Source of the DNA: Kitasatospora sp. A2-31
Lineage (GTDB): Bacteria > Actinomycetota > Actinomycetes > Streptomycetales > Streptomycetaceae
DNA length: 64,000 nucleotides
NCBI RefSeq assembly: GCF_022288725.1
Contig: NZ_JAKNTA010000017.1
Span: 1-64,000 of the forward strand
Reading direction: 5' to 3'
In this document: positions 28,135-36,667 of the stretch, piece after piece
How positions within the stretch are numbered: the first letter of the stretch is position 1
Layout of the letters: every line of letters begins with the position of its first letter
The notes under the pieces: generated by a model
Databases searched by the model: none
Told to the model about the DNA's origin: nothing
Seen by the model: only the letters and a program-made list of their open reading frames with translations
Made by a program: the position numbers and the translations under genes

Positions 28135-30297
28135 ATGACCTCCCACACCCCTGCGGACACCTTCCCGAGGCAGTACGCGCGCACCCTGCGCTACACCGTC
28201 GGCGCGCCCCGGTCCTTCGCCGTCGCATCCGACGGCTCCCGGGTCGTCTTCCTGCGCTCCCGGTCCGGCAGCGACCGGGCGAACCTGCTCTGGACCCTCG
28301 ACACCGCCACCGGCGAGGAGCGGGTCGCCGCCGACCCGGTGGTCCTGCTCGGCGGCGGCGAGGAGGACCTCTCGCCGGCCGAGAAGGCCCGCCGCGAGCG
28401 CAGCCGCGAGGGTTCGGCCGGCATCGTCGGCTACGCCCTGGACGGCGCCGGCAAGGTCGCCGCCTTCGCCCTCTCCGGCCGGCTCTTCCTCGCCGACCTG
28501 GTGGCCGGCGGCAGCACGGAGCTGCCCGCCGAGGGCCCGCTGCTGGACCCGCGCCCCTCCCCGGACGGCGCCTTCGTCGCCTACGCCAACACCGCCGGCG
28601 AGCTGCGGCTCACCCGCACCGACGGCACCGCCGACTGGGCCTTCGCCCAGCCCGACGGCCCGAACGTGACCTGGGGCCAGGCCGAGTTCATCGCCCAGGA
28701 GGAGATGAGCCGGGACCGCGGCTTCTGGTGGTCCCCGCAGAGCGACCGGCTGCTGGTAGAGCGGGCCGACGACAGCCCGGTCGGCCGCTGGTGGATCGCC
28801 GACCCGGCCAACCCGGGCAGCGAGCCGGCCGAGGTCGCCTACCCCGCCGCCGGCACCGCCAACGCCGAGACCGGCCTCTGGCTCCTCGGCCTGGACGGCA
28901 GCCGGACCGAGGTCGTCTGGGACCGCGAGGCCTTCCCGTACCTGGGCCGGGTGCACTGGTCCACCGGCGGCGTGCCGCTGCTCCTGGTCCAGGCCCGTGA
29001 CCAGCGCAGCCAGCAGATCCTGGGCGTGGACGTGGAGACCGGTGCCACCGAGGTCCTGCACGAGGAGCGCGACGAGGTCTGGCTGGAGCTGTTCGCCGGC
29101 GTCCCGGCCTGGACGCCGGACGGCAAGCTGGTGCGGATCTCGGACACCGCGGGGGAGGACGGGGTGCGGGCGCTGGTGGTCGGCGACCACGCCGTCACCG
29201 GGGCCGACCTGCACCTGCGCTCGGTGCTCGCGGTGACCGCTGAGGAGGTCTTCTTCACCGCCTCGGGCGGCGCCACGGAGGCCGACCCCGAGCCCGGCTG
29301 GATCGCCGTCGGCCGGATCAGCCACGACGGCAAGCAGCTCTCCTGGGAGGCCGCCAACGGCCGGCCGTTCACTTCCGTCAGCACCGCGGTGCACGCGGCC
29401 GGGATCACCGTCCGGGCCACCGCCGAGCCCGACCTGCCCGGCACGCTGGTGCAGGTCGCCCGTGACCTCCCGGAGGGCGTGGTGGTGGACGACGTCGCCG
29501 TCATCGAGTCCTACGCCGAGACCCCGGTGATCACCGCCCGGCCGGTCTTCCGCTTCGCCGGCGAGCGCCGCATCCCCGCGGCGGTTTTCCTGCCCACCGG
29601 CTACGACCGTGAGCGGGACGGCCTGCTGCCGGTCCTGATGGACCCCTACGGCGGCCCGCACGGCCAGCGCGTCGTCCAGGCGCACAACCCGCACCTGAAC
29701 TCGCAGTGGTTCGCCGACCAGGGCTTCGCGGTGGTCGTCGCCGACGGGCGCGGCACCCCCGGGCGCGGGCCCGCGTGGGAGAAGTCGATCGCCTTCGACT
29801 TCGCCGGCGCCACCCTGGACGACCAGGTGGACGCGCTGCAGGCGCTCGCCGGGGAGTTCCCGCTCGACCTCGGCCGGGTGGCGATCCGCGGCTGGTCCTA
29901 CGGCGGCTACCTCGCCGCCCTCGCCGTGCTGCGCCGCCCGGACGTCTTCCACGTGGGCGTGGCCGGCGCCCCGGTGACCGACTGGGAGCTGTACGACACC
30001 CACTACACCGAGCGCTACCTGGGCCACCCGGCCGAGCGGCCCGAGGTGTACGCGGCGAACTCGCTCGGCGGGTACGCGTCCGGCCTGGAGCGGCCGCTGA
30101 TGATCATTCACGGTCTGGCGGACGACAACGTGGTGGCCGCGCACACCCTGCGGCTCTCCTCGGCGCTGCTCGCGGCCGGGCGGCCGCACACCGTGCTGCC
30201 GCTCTCCGGCGTCACCCACATGACCCCGCAGGAGGAGGTCGCAGAGAACCTGCTGCTGCTGCAGGTCGACTTCGTGAAGAAGTCGCTCGGGATCTGA
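28135..30297 (+). CDS. S9 family prolyl dipeptidyl peptidase (DPP-IV type)
   Basis: A 720-residue cytosolic serine peptidase that should cleave X-Pro dipeptides from peptide N-termini. An N-terminal beta-propeller (to about residue 450, with RSRSGSDRANLLWTLD and FWWSPQSDRLLV) precedes the alpha/beta-hydrolase domain (MDPYGGPHGQRV). The nucleophile is in GWSYGG at Ser588, with the acid at Asp663/664 (LADDN) and His695 (THMTPQEE). No signal peptide is seen. A role in degrading peptides brought in by the three importers upstream is plausible. TAAGGT at 28122-28127 lies 7 nt before the ATG, so the mRNA may be leaderless. Confidence 0.93.
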   Translation: MTSHTPADTFPRQYARTLRYTVGAPRSFAVASDGSRVVFLRSRSGSDRANLLWTLDTATGEERVAADPVVLLGGGEEDLSPAEKARRERSREGSAGIVGYALDGAGKVAAFALSGRLFLADLVAGGSTELPAEGPLLDPRPSPDGAFVAYANTAGELRLTRTDGTADWAFAQPDGPNVTWGQAEFIAQEEMSRDRGFWWSPQSDRLLVERADDSPVGRWWIADPANPGSEPAEVAYPAAGTANAETGLWLLGLDGSRTEVVWDREAFPYLGRVHWSTGGVPLLLVQARDQRSQQILGVDVETGATEVLHEERDEVWLELFAGVPAWTPDGKLVRISDTAGEDGVRALVVGDHAVTGADLHLRSVLAVTAEEVFFTASGGATEADPEPGWIAVGRISHDGKQLSWEAANGRPFTSVSTAVHAAGITVRATAEPDLPGTLVQVARDLPEGVVVDDVAVIESYAETPVITARPVFRFAGERRIPAAVFLPTGYDRERDGLLPVLMDPYGGPHGQRVVQAHNPHLNSQWFADQGFAVVVADGRGTPGRGPAWEKSIAFDFAGATLDDQVDALQALAGEFPLDLGRVAIRGWSYGGYLAALAVLRRPDVFHVGVAGAPVTDWELYDTHYTERYLGHPAERPEVYAANSLGGYASGLERPLMIIHGLADDNVVAAHTLRLSSALLAAGRPHTVLPLSGVTHMTPQEEVAENLLLLQVDFVKKSLGI

Positions 30298-30555
30298 GCC
30301 CGGGTGCGGCCCGCCCCCGTTGCGGCCCGGACCCGGATCAGACCCGGACCCGGGCCGCGCCCGGGGTGAGGACCCGGTCCGCACCGGCCGCCGCCGCCCT
30401 GCGGCTCCGGCGGCCGGTGCCCGGCGTCCGGGCCCCGGCCGCCGTTATGACATCCGTCATGCGGAAGGCACGACGCCGGGCACTGACGCCGCGGCCCCCG
30501 CGCACGGGACTCTGAGGTGGTGCGAAGGACACCACCAGGGGAGAGGACCGGGACG
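30298..30555 (+). promoter_or_regulatory. Control region of the ABC exporter-kinase operon with inverted repeat ATGAC-N4-GTCAT
   Basis: A 258-nt gap rich in CCCGGACCC words just after the peptidase stop. A clean inverted repeat ATGAC-ATCC-GTCAT at 30447-30460 interrupts it. That repeat is of the TGAC-N4-GTCA type often bound by NarL/LuxR-class response regulators, such as the one encoded three genes downstream. GGAGAGG at 30540-30546 precedes the ATPase ATG. Confidence 0.6.
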
Positions 30556-31512
30556 ATGGGCACCGAGGTAGCCGCCTTCCGGAACGTCAGCAAGAGCTAC
30601 GGGCGGGTGCGCGCGGTCGACGGCCTCGACCTCGTCCTGCGGCCGGGCGAGACGGTGGCCCTGCTGGGCCCGAACGGCGCCGGCAAGTCCAGCAGCCTGG
30701 ACCTGCTGCTCGGGCTGCGCGAGCCCGACCACGGCACCGTCGAGCTGTTCGGCGCCGGCCCGCGGGCCGCGATCGCGGCCGGCCGGGTCGGCGCGATGCT
30801 GCAGAGCGGCGGGCTGATGGCCGACGTCAAGGTCCGCGAACTGGTCCGGCTGGCCTGCGACGTGCACCCGCGCGGCCGGACGGTCGGGGAGGTGCTCGCC
30901 GACGCCGGGATCACCGAGCTGGCCGAGCGCCGGGTCGACCGGCTCTCCGGCGGCCAGGAGCAGCGGGTGCGGTTCGCCCTGGCGATCGCCGGCGCCAACG
31001 ACCTGATCGTCCTGGACGAGCCCACCACGGGCATGGACGTCTCGGTCCGCAAGGCCTTCTGGGCGAGCATGCGGGCCCAGGCCGACGCCGGGCGCACGGT
31101 GCTGTTCGCCACCCACTACCTGGAGGAGGCGGACTCGATCGCCGACCGGGTGCTCGTGCTGCACCGGGGCCGGCTCATCGCCGACGGCTCGTCGGCCGAG
31201 ATCAAGGCGAAGGCCGGGGCGCGCCGGATCACCTTCGAACTGCACGACGCCGACGGCGCGTTCGACGAGTCGGCGCTGCGGTCCCTGCCCGGTGTGCTGG
31301 CGCTGGACGTCAGCGCCCGGGTGCCCGGGGTGCGGACGGTCCGGATCCGGACCGCGGACGCCGACGCCGGCGTCGCCGGGCTCTACCGCGCGGGCCTGTA
31401 CCCGCGCGGTCTGGAGGTCACCGGCCTCGGCCTGGAGCAGGCCTTCCTGACCATCACCGGCGAGCAGGACGCCGCCGACAGCAGCGAGTTCGTGACGGAG
31501 GCCGCGCGATGA
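30556..31512 (+). CDS. ABC exporter ATP-binding protein
   Basis: 318 residues. Walker A GPNGAGKSS (Lys44), Q-loop near LQSGG, signature LSGGQEQR, Walker B LIVLDEPTTGMD and switch ATHYLEEAD show a drug/lipid exporter ATPase of the CcmA/DrrA class. The C-terminal third has the extra domain usual in this class. The ATG at 30556 begins MGTEVAAFRNVSKSYG; a GTG 39 nt upstream is an alternative but adds a non-conserved tail. The stop overlaps the permease ATG by 4 nt. Confidence 0.92.
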   Translation: MGTEVAAFRNVSKSYGRVRAVDGLDLVLRPGETVALLGPNGAGKSSSLDLLLGLREPDHGTVELFGAGPRAAIAAGRVGAMLQSGGLMADVKVRELVRLACDVHPRGRTVGEVLADAGITELAERRVDRLSGGQEQRVRFALAIAGANDLIVLDEPTTGMDVSVRKAFWASMRAQADAGRTVLFATHYLEEADSIADRVLVLHRGRLIADGSSAEIKAKAGARRITFELHDADGAFDESALRSLPGVLALDVSARVPGVRTVRIRTADADAGVAGLYRAGLYPRGLEVTGLGLEQAFLTITGEQDAADSSEFVTEAAR

Positions 31513-32231
31513 CCACCCTGATCCGCCTGGAGATCCTGCGCACCCTGCGCAACAAGAAGTACCTGCTCTTCACCGTCCTCTACCCCGCGCTGATGTACGT
31601 CTTCTTCATCAATGCCTACGGCACCGGCGAGCTGGCCGGCGGCCTCCCGGTGAAGACCTACTTCATGGTCTCGATGGCCACCTTCGGCGCCGTCGGCTCG
31701 GTGCTGAGCGGCAGCGCGCAGCGGATCGCGCTGGAGCGCAGCAGCGGGTGGACCCGCCAGCTGCGGCTGACCGCGCTGCCCGGCCGGGCGTACACCGTGG
31801 CGAAGATCGCCGCCAGCGCGGTGACCACGCTGCCCGCGATCCTGGTGGTCTTCGCGGTCGGCGCCTCCCAGGGGGTGGAGCTGGAGGTGGGCCGGTGGGC
31901 CGGTCTGGTGGCGGCGCTCTGGCTGGGCAGCTTCGTCTTCGCGGCGCTCGGGGTGGCGCTCGGCTACGCGGCGGCGCCGGACTCGGTGCAGACCATCGTG
32001 ATGATCACCTACATGGCGCTGGCGCTGTTCGGCGGGACGTGGTTCCCGGTGAGCGGCACCCTGGAGACCTTCGCCCGGTTCAACCCGGTGTACCTCTACA
32101 ACGAGCTGGCCACCTTCACCCGGCCCGGCCACGCGCTCGACCTCGGCGCCGTCGCGGGCCTGGCGGGCTTCCTGGTGGTCTTCGTCGCGGCCGCCGCCGT
32201 GCTGTACCGCCGGGACACCCGGCGGGCATGA
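31509..32231 (+). CDS. ABC-2 type exporter permease
   Basis: A 240-residue membrane protein with six apolar segments. It begins with the typical cytosolic start LIRLEILRTLRNKKYLLFTVLYPALMYVFF and contains ERSSGWTRQLRLTALP, the conserved loop of ABC-2 permeases. It pairs with the preceding ATPase; the substrate is unknown. It overlaps its neighbours by 4 nt on both sides (ATGA), showing a tight operon with the kinase. Confidence 0.92.
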   Translation: MTTLIRLEILRTLRNKKYLLFTVLYPALMYVFFINAYGTGELAGGLPVKTYFMVSMATFGAVGSVLSGSAQRIALERSSGWTRQLRLTALPGRAYTVAKIAASAVTTLPAILVVFAVGASQGVELEVGRWAGLVAALWLGSFVFAALGVALGYAAAPDSVQTIVMITYMALALFGGTWFPVSGTLETFARFNPVYLYNELATFTRPGHALDLGAVAGLAGFLVVFVAAAAVLYRRDTRRA

Positions 32232-33490
32232 TGGCCACCATGCCTGAAACGCCCCACGCCCACCCGCCCGACGAGCATCCGGAGGTGGGCGTGGCGCGTA
32301 CGTCGTTCATGACCGTCCCGGGATCCCCGGTGGAGACCAGACGGCAACTGCTGGTCAAGGTCAGCTGGATGCTGCTCTGGATGGTCTACCTGCTCTACCC
32401 GGTGGGCGACCTGCTGCACGGCGGCCACGGCACCGCCGCCACCGTGGTCGGCTGGATCGCGCTGACCGGGTTCGTGGCCGGCTACGTCAGCCTGGTGGTG
32501 ATCCGCTCCCAGGCCGGGGCGGCGCCGATGGCGGGCCGGGCGGTGGTCGCGGCGCTGGTGCTGACCGCGGTGGTCGCCGCCTTCACCCTGGGCACGGCCT
32601 GGCTCACGCTGTTCACGTACGCCTCGGTGGCCGTCGCGATCATCTCGCCGGTGCGCTACGCGCTCGCCGGGGTGGGCGGCATGGCCGGCCTCACCGTCGT
32701 GGTGGGGCTGCTCAGCCACGCCGACCGGGGCGACATCCCCACCATCGCGCTCACCGCCTTCCTGTCCGGCGTCGCGATGACCGGGCTGCAGCGGCTGGTC
32801 GCCACCATGCGGGAGCTGCGCGAGGCCCGGGCCGCCGTCGCCCACCTCGCCGCCTCCGAGGAGCGGTTGCGGCTCGCCCGGGACCTGCACGACCTGCTCG
32901 GGCACTCGCTCTCGCTGATCACGCTGAAGAGCGAGCTGGCCGGGCGGTTCATGGACGCCGGCAAGGACGAGGCGGCACGGGCGCAGGTGGCCGACATCGA
33001 GAGCGTGGCCCGGCAGTCGCTGATCGACGTGCGGGAGGCCGTGACCGGGTTCCGCCGGCCCACCCTGCCGGTCGAACTGGCCGCCGCCCGGACGGCGCTG
33101 GCGGCCGCACAGGTCGCCCTGGAGGCGGCGCCGGAGCTGGTCGACGCCTGGCCCGGGCTGGCCACCGAGGAGGCGGGCGCGCTGGCGTGGGCGTTGCGCG
33201 AGGCCGTCACCAACATCGTCCGGCACGGCGAGGGCGCCACCCTCTGCACGGTGCGCGCGGACGAGACCTGGGAGGGCGACGGCGAGCGGTTCGCCGTCCT
33301 GGAGGTCACCGACAACGGCAAGGGGCCGGGCAAGTCCGGCCCGGGGAACGGGCTCTCCGGCCTGGACGAGCGGCTGGCGCTGGTCGGGGGCCGGCTGGAG
33401 ACCGGGCCCGGCGAGCGCGGGAAGGGCTTCCGGCTCCGGGCGCTGGTCCCGCTGCGGGCCGTCCCGGCTCCGGCGGCCCCGGCCGGCTGA
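32228..33490 (+). CDS. Sensor histidine kinase, NarL/DesK type
   Basis: 420 residues. A charged 45-residue N-terminus precedes about six apolar segments (residues 50-190). A short coiled coil then leads into the HisKA_3 box RLARDLHDLLGHSL, with the phospho-acceptor His at residue 221. The ATPase domain shows the N-box AVTNIVRHG and G-boxes VTDNGKGPG and GNGLSGL. The most likely start is the ATG in the ATGA overlap with the permease gene (32228); ATGs at 32231 and 32240 are alternatives. It probably senses membrane or drug stress and signals to the regulator encoded next (inference from operon structure). Confidence 0.92.
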   Translation: MMATMPETPHAHPPDEHPEVGVARTSFMTVPGSPVETRRQLLVKVSWMLLWMVYLLYPVGDLLHGGHGTAATVVGWIALTGFVAGYVSLVVIRSQAGAAPMAGRAVVAALVLTAVVAAFTLGTAWLTLFTYASVAVAIISPVRYALAGVGGMAGLTVVVGLLSHADRGDIPTIALTAFLSGVAMTGLQRLVATMRELREARAAVAHLAASEERLRLARDLHDLLGHSLSLITLKSELAGRFMDAGKDEAARAQVADIESVARQSLIDVREAVTGFRRPTLPVELAAARTALAAAQVALEAAPELVDAWPGLATEEAGALAWALREAVTNIVRHGEGATLCTVRADETWEGDGERFAVLEVTDNGKGPGKSGPGNGLSGLDERLALVGGRLETGPGERGKGFRLRALVPLRAVPAPAAPAG

Positions 33491-33493
33491 GGT

Positions 33494-33518
33494 CGCCCGG
33501 GGCGCTCCGCCCCGGGCG
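33494..33518 (+). terminator. Hairpin between kinase and regulator genes
   Basis: CGCCCGGGGCG at 33494-33504 pairs with CGCCCCGGGCG at 33508-33518 around CTC, 3 nt after the kinase stop. It could end the exporter-kinase transcript, leaving the regulator to its own promoter (TAGGGT at 33548-33553). Confidence 0.55.
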
Positions 33519-33547
33519 GGGCCGGGCCCCACCAGGCCTCCAGGCCA

Positions 33548-33553
33548 TAGGGT
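33548..33553 (+). promoter_or_regulatory. TAGGGT -10 box for a leaderless regulator mRNA
   Basis: TAGGGT ends 8 nt before the regulator ATG at 33562, so transcription would start at or next to the A of ATG. No Shine-Dalgarno is visible. A -35 element is not obvious. Confidence 0.4.
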
Positions 33554-33561
33554 CTGACCCC

Positions 33562-34200
33562 ATGAGTGAGATTCGGAACGACGATGCCCCGGCCTCCGTG
33601 CGCGTGCTGCTCGCGGAGGACCAGGGGATGGTCCGGGAGGCGCTGGCCGCGCTGCTCGGGCTGGAGGGGGACATCGACGTCGTCGCGCAGGTCGGCCGGG
33701 GCGACGAGGTGGTCGCCGCGGCGGTCGCCCACGACGTGCAGGTCGCCGTGCTCGACATCGAGATGCCCGGGATGACCGGCATCGAGGCGGCGGCGCTGCT
33801 GCGCAAGGAGCGGCCGCAGACCAAGGTGGTGATCGCGACCACCTTCGGCCGCCCCGGCTACCTGCGGCGGGCGATGGAGTCCGGTGCGGACGCGTTCCTG
33901 GTGAAGGACGCCCCGGCGGCCGAGCTGGCCGAGGCGATCCGCCGGGTGCTGCGCGGCGAGCGGGTGATCGACCCGGCGCTGGCCGCCGCGGCGCTCGCCG
34001 AGGGCGCCAACCCGCTGACCGCCCGGGAGCGGGACGTGCTGGCGGCCGCCGCGGACGGCGCGGTGAACGCGGACATCGCCCGCCGGCTGCACCTCTCCGA
34101 GGGGACGGTGCGCAACTACCTCTCGATGGCGATCCAGAAGACCGAGGCCCGCAACCGCACCGAGGCGGTCCGGATCGCCCGGGAGAAGGGCTGGTTGTGA
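33562..34200 (+). CDS. NarL/LuxR family response regulator
   Basis: 212 residues. The receiver domain is at residues 12-130 (VLLAEDQGMVREAL; phospho-acceptor Asp65 in AVLDIEMPG; FLVKDAP). The LuxR helix-turn-helix is at 148-210 (LTARERDVLAAAADG, NADIARRLHLSEGTVRNYLSMAIQK). It is the partner of the kinase and probably controls the exporter operon through the inverted repeat at 30447-30460 (inference). The ATG at 33562 lies 71 nt after the kinase stop. Confidence 0.93.
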   Translation: MSEIRNDDAPASVRVLLAEDQGMVREALAALLGLEGDIDVVAQVGRGDEVVAAAVAHDVQVAVLDIEMPGMTGIEAAALLRKERPQTKVVIATTFGRPGYLRRAMESGADAFLVKDAPAAELAEAIRRVLRGERVIDPALAAAALAEGANPLTARERDVLAAAADGAVNADIARRLHLSEGTVRNYLSMAIQKTEARNRTEAVRIAREKGWL

Positions 34201-34215
34201 GGCGGCGGCCGCCGG

Positions 34216-35088
34216 TCAGTTGAGCCGGTGCCGGGCCGCCCGGGCGTCCAGCCGGACCTTGGCCGCGGCCTCCGGGTCGAAGGCGTCCAGGATCTCCGCG
34301 TAGGCGTCCATCTCGGCCGAGCCGCCCAGGAAGTCCCCGGTGCGCACCAGCAGTTCGGCCCGCTCCAGGCGTAGCTGGGCGGGGTGGCGGGGGAGCAGCA
34401 GGGCGAGCTCGGTGGCCCAGAGCTGGGTGCGGGCGTGCTCGGGGCGGTCGGCGGCCCAGGCGCGGATGTTGCCGAGCACCCGCAGCACGACGTCCAGCGG
34501 CTGGGCGGGGGTGAGCAGCTCGGGCGAGAACTCCTGCCCGGCCGAGTGGACCAGGCGGGCCGCGTCCTCGGGGTCGAGCAGCCGCCCGCCGTGGAACGGG
34601 TCGGCCAGGACGTACTCGTCGCCGCCGCCCGGGCCGCCGATCGCGACGATGAAGTGGCCGGGCAGGGCGATGCCGTGCACGGTGAGCCCGGCCCGCCGGC
34701 CGACGGCCATCCAGACCAGCGAGAGCATGATCGGCAGTCCGCGGCGCCGCCGCAGCACCTCCGGCAGCAGCGAGGACTCCAGCCGCCGGTAGTCGGACTG
34801 CCGTCCGTGGAACCGCTCCCGCCCGCCCAGGACGGCGGCCAGCAGCGCGGCGGTCTCCTCCGGCCCGGCCGGCGCGCGCTCGGCGACGGCCCGCCGGACG
34901 GCGGCGGCGTGCCGCTCCAGGGCGGCCTCGCAGGCGGCCAGCAGGGCCTCCAGGGTGGGCGCCTCGTCGAGGTCGTCCGGGTCCGGGAGGGTCGGGTGCT
35001 CGGCGGCGGCGAGCAGGCAGAGCAGCACCGGATCGGGGTGCTCGGCCCGGGCCTCGGTCCGGAAGCGTGCTCTGCTCTGCTCGGTCAC
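34216..35088 (-). CDS. Transglutaminase-like SirB1-family protein
   Basis: A 290-residue cytosolic protein of the Transglut_core2/SirB1 family. The RRGLPIMLSLVWMAVGRRAGLTVHGIALPGHFIV block is diagnostic, followed by ADPFHGGRLLDPEDAARL. The family is usually followed by TPR-like helices, here residues 220-290 (HPAQLRLERAELLVRTGDF). The Cys of true transglutaminases is not evident at the usual place (MLSLVW), so catalysis is doubtful. The start is a GTG at 35088. Its function is unknown. Confidence 0.82.
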   Translation of the reverse strand: MTEQSRARFRTEARAEHPDPVLLCLLAAAEHPTLPDPDDLDEAPTLEALLAACEAALERHAAAVRRAVAERAPAGPEETAALLAAVLGGRERFHGRQSDYRRLESSLLPEVLRRRRGLPIMLSLVWMAVGRRAGLTVHGIALPGHFIVAIGGPGGGDEYVLADPFHGGRLLDPEDAARLVHSAGQEFSPELLTPAQPLDVVLRVLGNIRAWAADRPEHARTQLWATELALLLPRHPAQLRLERAELLVRTGDFLGGSAEMDAYAEILDAFDPEAAAKVRLDARAARHRLN

Positions 35089-35144
35089 GGTGGCTGCGAC
35101 GGCTTTCGTACGGGCGGACGGAGGGGCTGCGGGGCGGGTGCGCG

Positions 35145-36188
35145 CTACGCCTCGGGGAGGCGGGCGTAGTGGTAAGTGTGACTGGTCTCGAAGCCCATTC
35201 CGTCATAGAGCGCGATCGCACCCTCGTTCTCGGCCTCGACCTGCAGGTAGGCGCCGGTCGCGCCCTCCTCGGCGGCCCGGGCGGCGAGCACCGCCATCAC
35301 CGCCGTGGCCAGGCCCCGGCGGCGGGCCCGGGGTGCCACCTCGACGGCGCCGAAGCAGGCCCAGGGGCCGTCGATGACGCAGCGTCCGATGGCGAGGACC
35401 GGCGCGGTGCCGTCGCCCTCGGTGTCGGACCCCCAGGTGTCGTGGACGGTCGCGAACCAGACCGAGGGGCCGCCGTGGAGCACCCTGCGGGCGGCCTCCT
35501 CGACCGCCGGCTCGCCGGTGACCCGCCGGTACAGTGACGTCCAGTCGGGCCCGGCGGTCCGCGCCAGCCGCACCCGGTCCCGGGCGGTCCCGGCCCCGAG
35601 CCTGCTCAGCGGAGCCAGTTCGGCCACCCGGACCAGGGTCGGCGCGTACGCGGCGCCCGACCGGTCCAGCTCGGCCCGCAGGTCCTCGGGCGCGCCGGGC
35701 GTGATCACCTCGAACCAGGCCGGCAGACCGCGCGCCGCGTACCAGCGGCGTACGGCGGCCAGTGCCTCGGGAAGCGGCATCCCGGGGTCGCCCAGGGCCT
35801 GCACCGAGTTGGCCCGCCGGGTGAAGCCGGCCGAGGCCCGCAGCGTCCACTCGCCGAGGGGCTCCTGTTCGACGGCGGGCCAGCCCCGCGCGGCGATCCG
35901 CTGCAGCTCCACCGGCGACACGCCGGGCAGCGGGGCACGTCGGGCCGGGAAGAGCGGCACGACCTTGCCCGCGACCAGCAGCCTCTCGTCGAAGGAGACC
36001 GGAGCCCCGCTGCGCGGCTCGACGGTCAGCCCGTGGTCGTCCCACGATGTGAGTACGCCGATCGCATCGCGGAACACGGGGCGGCCGTCCGCGAACTCCG
36101 CGACACGCCGGACGGACACGCGTCGTCCCACGTCAGAGCGGTCTATCCGGACCTCAGGACGCTCCTGGAGCGGTCCGTCGACGACCAT
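35145..36188 (-). CDS. GNAT N-acetyltransferase
   Basis: 347 residues. The C-terminal GNAT fold contains the acetyl-CoA pyrophosphate-binding loop APRARRRGLATAVM and the late motif ENEGAIALYDGMGFETSHTYHYARLP. The N-terminal 90 residues (VGRRVSVRRVAEFADGRPVFRD..GVLTSW) form a small barrel-like domain seen in some actinobacterial GNATs. GGAGGTGG before the ATG at 36188 sets the start. It is divergent from fdxA across 130 nt. The substrate is unknown. Confidence 0.88.
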   Translation of the reverse strand: MVVDGPLQERPEVRIDRSDVGRRVSVRRVAEFADGRPVFRDAIGVLTSWDDHGLTVEPRSGAPVSFDERLLVAGKVVPLFPARRAPLPGVSPVELQRIAARGWPAVEQEPLGEWTLRASAGFTRRANSVQALGDPGMPLPEALAAVRRWYAARGLPAWFEVITPGAPEDLRAELDRSGAAYAPTLVRVAELAPLSRLGAGTARDRVRLARTAGPDWTSLYRRVTGEPAVEEAARRVLHGGPSVWFATVHDTWGSDTEGDGTAPVLAIGRCVIDGPWACFGAVEVAPRARRRGLATAVMAVLAARAAEEGATGAYLQVEAENEGAIALYDGMGFETSHTYHYARLPEA

Positions 36189-36318
36189 CTGGCCACCTCC
36201 TGTGCATTTGCGGTCTCCGACCCGCGATACTAGGGGCGGGCATCGACGACGCCGCGCTCACCCGCGCACGCGAGCAAACAGAATGGGCCGCCGAGCCCTT
36301 CCGAGGAGGAACGACAGC
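36189..36318. promoter_or_regulatory. Divergent promoter region, GNAT gene / fdxA
   Basis: A 130-nt gap. On the plus strand GATACTAGGGG near 36226-36236 offers a -10-like element for fdxA. GAGGAGGA at 36302-36309 is the fdxA Shine-Dalgarno, and the GNAT Shine-Dalgarno lies at the opposite end. Confidence 0.45.
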
Positions 36319-36645
36319 GTGACCTACGTCATCGCGCAGCCTTGTGTCGACGTCAAGGACAAGGCGTGCATCGAAGAGTGCCCGGTTGACTGCATCTACG
36401 AGGGCGAGCGATCGCTCTACATCCACCCGGATGAGTGTGTCGACTGTGGCGCTTGCGAGCCGGTCTGCCCGGTCGAGGCGATCTTCTACGAGGACGACAC
36501 TCCCGAGGAGTGGAAGGACTACTACAAGGCGAACGTCGAGTTCTTCGACGACCTCGGTTCGCCCGGTGGTGCCTCGAAGCTCGGCCTGATCGAGCGCGAC
36601 CACCCGTTCATCGCCGCTCTGCCGCCGCAGAACGCCGGCCACTGA
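36319..36645 (+). CDS. fdxA: Seven-iron ferredoxin (3Fe-4S/4Fe-4S)
   Basis: A 108-residue electron carrier. Cysteines 9, 17, 21, 25 and 40, 43, 46, 50 give the two-cluster pattern CX7CX3CX3C...CX2CX2CX3C of FdxA/FdxC ferredoxins (CIEECPVDC; CVDCGACEPVC). The acidic C-terminal tail is normal for the actinobacterial form. The start is a GTG at 36319 with GAGGAGGA ahead. dapC follows after 22 nt, so both are probably co-transcribed, a widely conserved actinobacterial pair. Confidence 0.96.
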   Translation: MTYVIAQPCVDVKDKACIEECPVDCIYEGERSLYIHPDECVDCGACEPVCPVEAIFYEDDTPEEWKDYYKANVEFFDDLGSPGGASKLGLIERDHPFIAALPPQNAGH

Positions 36646-36667
36646 CCCGATCGGTGGCAACTGAGCT

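Noticed and set aside
32096..35221. A 1041-codon antisense open frame across the kinase/regulator genes, and similar long antisense frames (for example 1382-3367, 27928-30384, 54683-56443)
   Set aside because: High GC makes stop codons rare in the complementary frames. The translations are low-complexity Arg/Gly/Ala/Val-rich and the other strand encodes recognised families with intact motifs.
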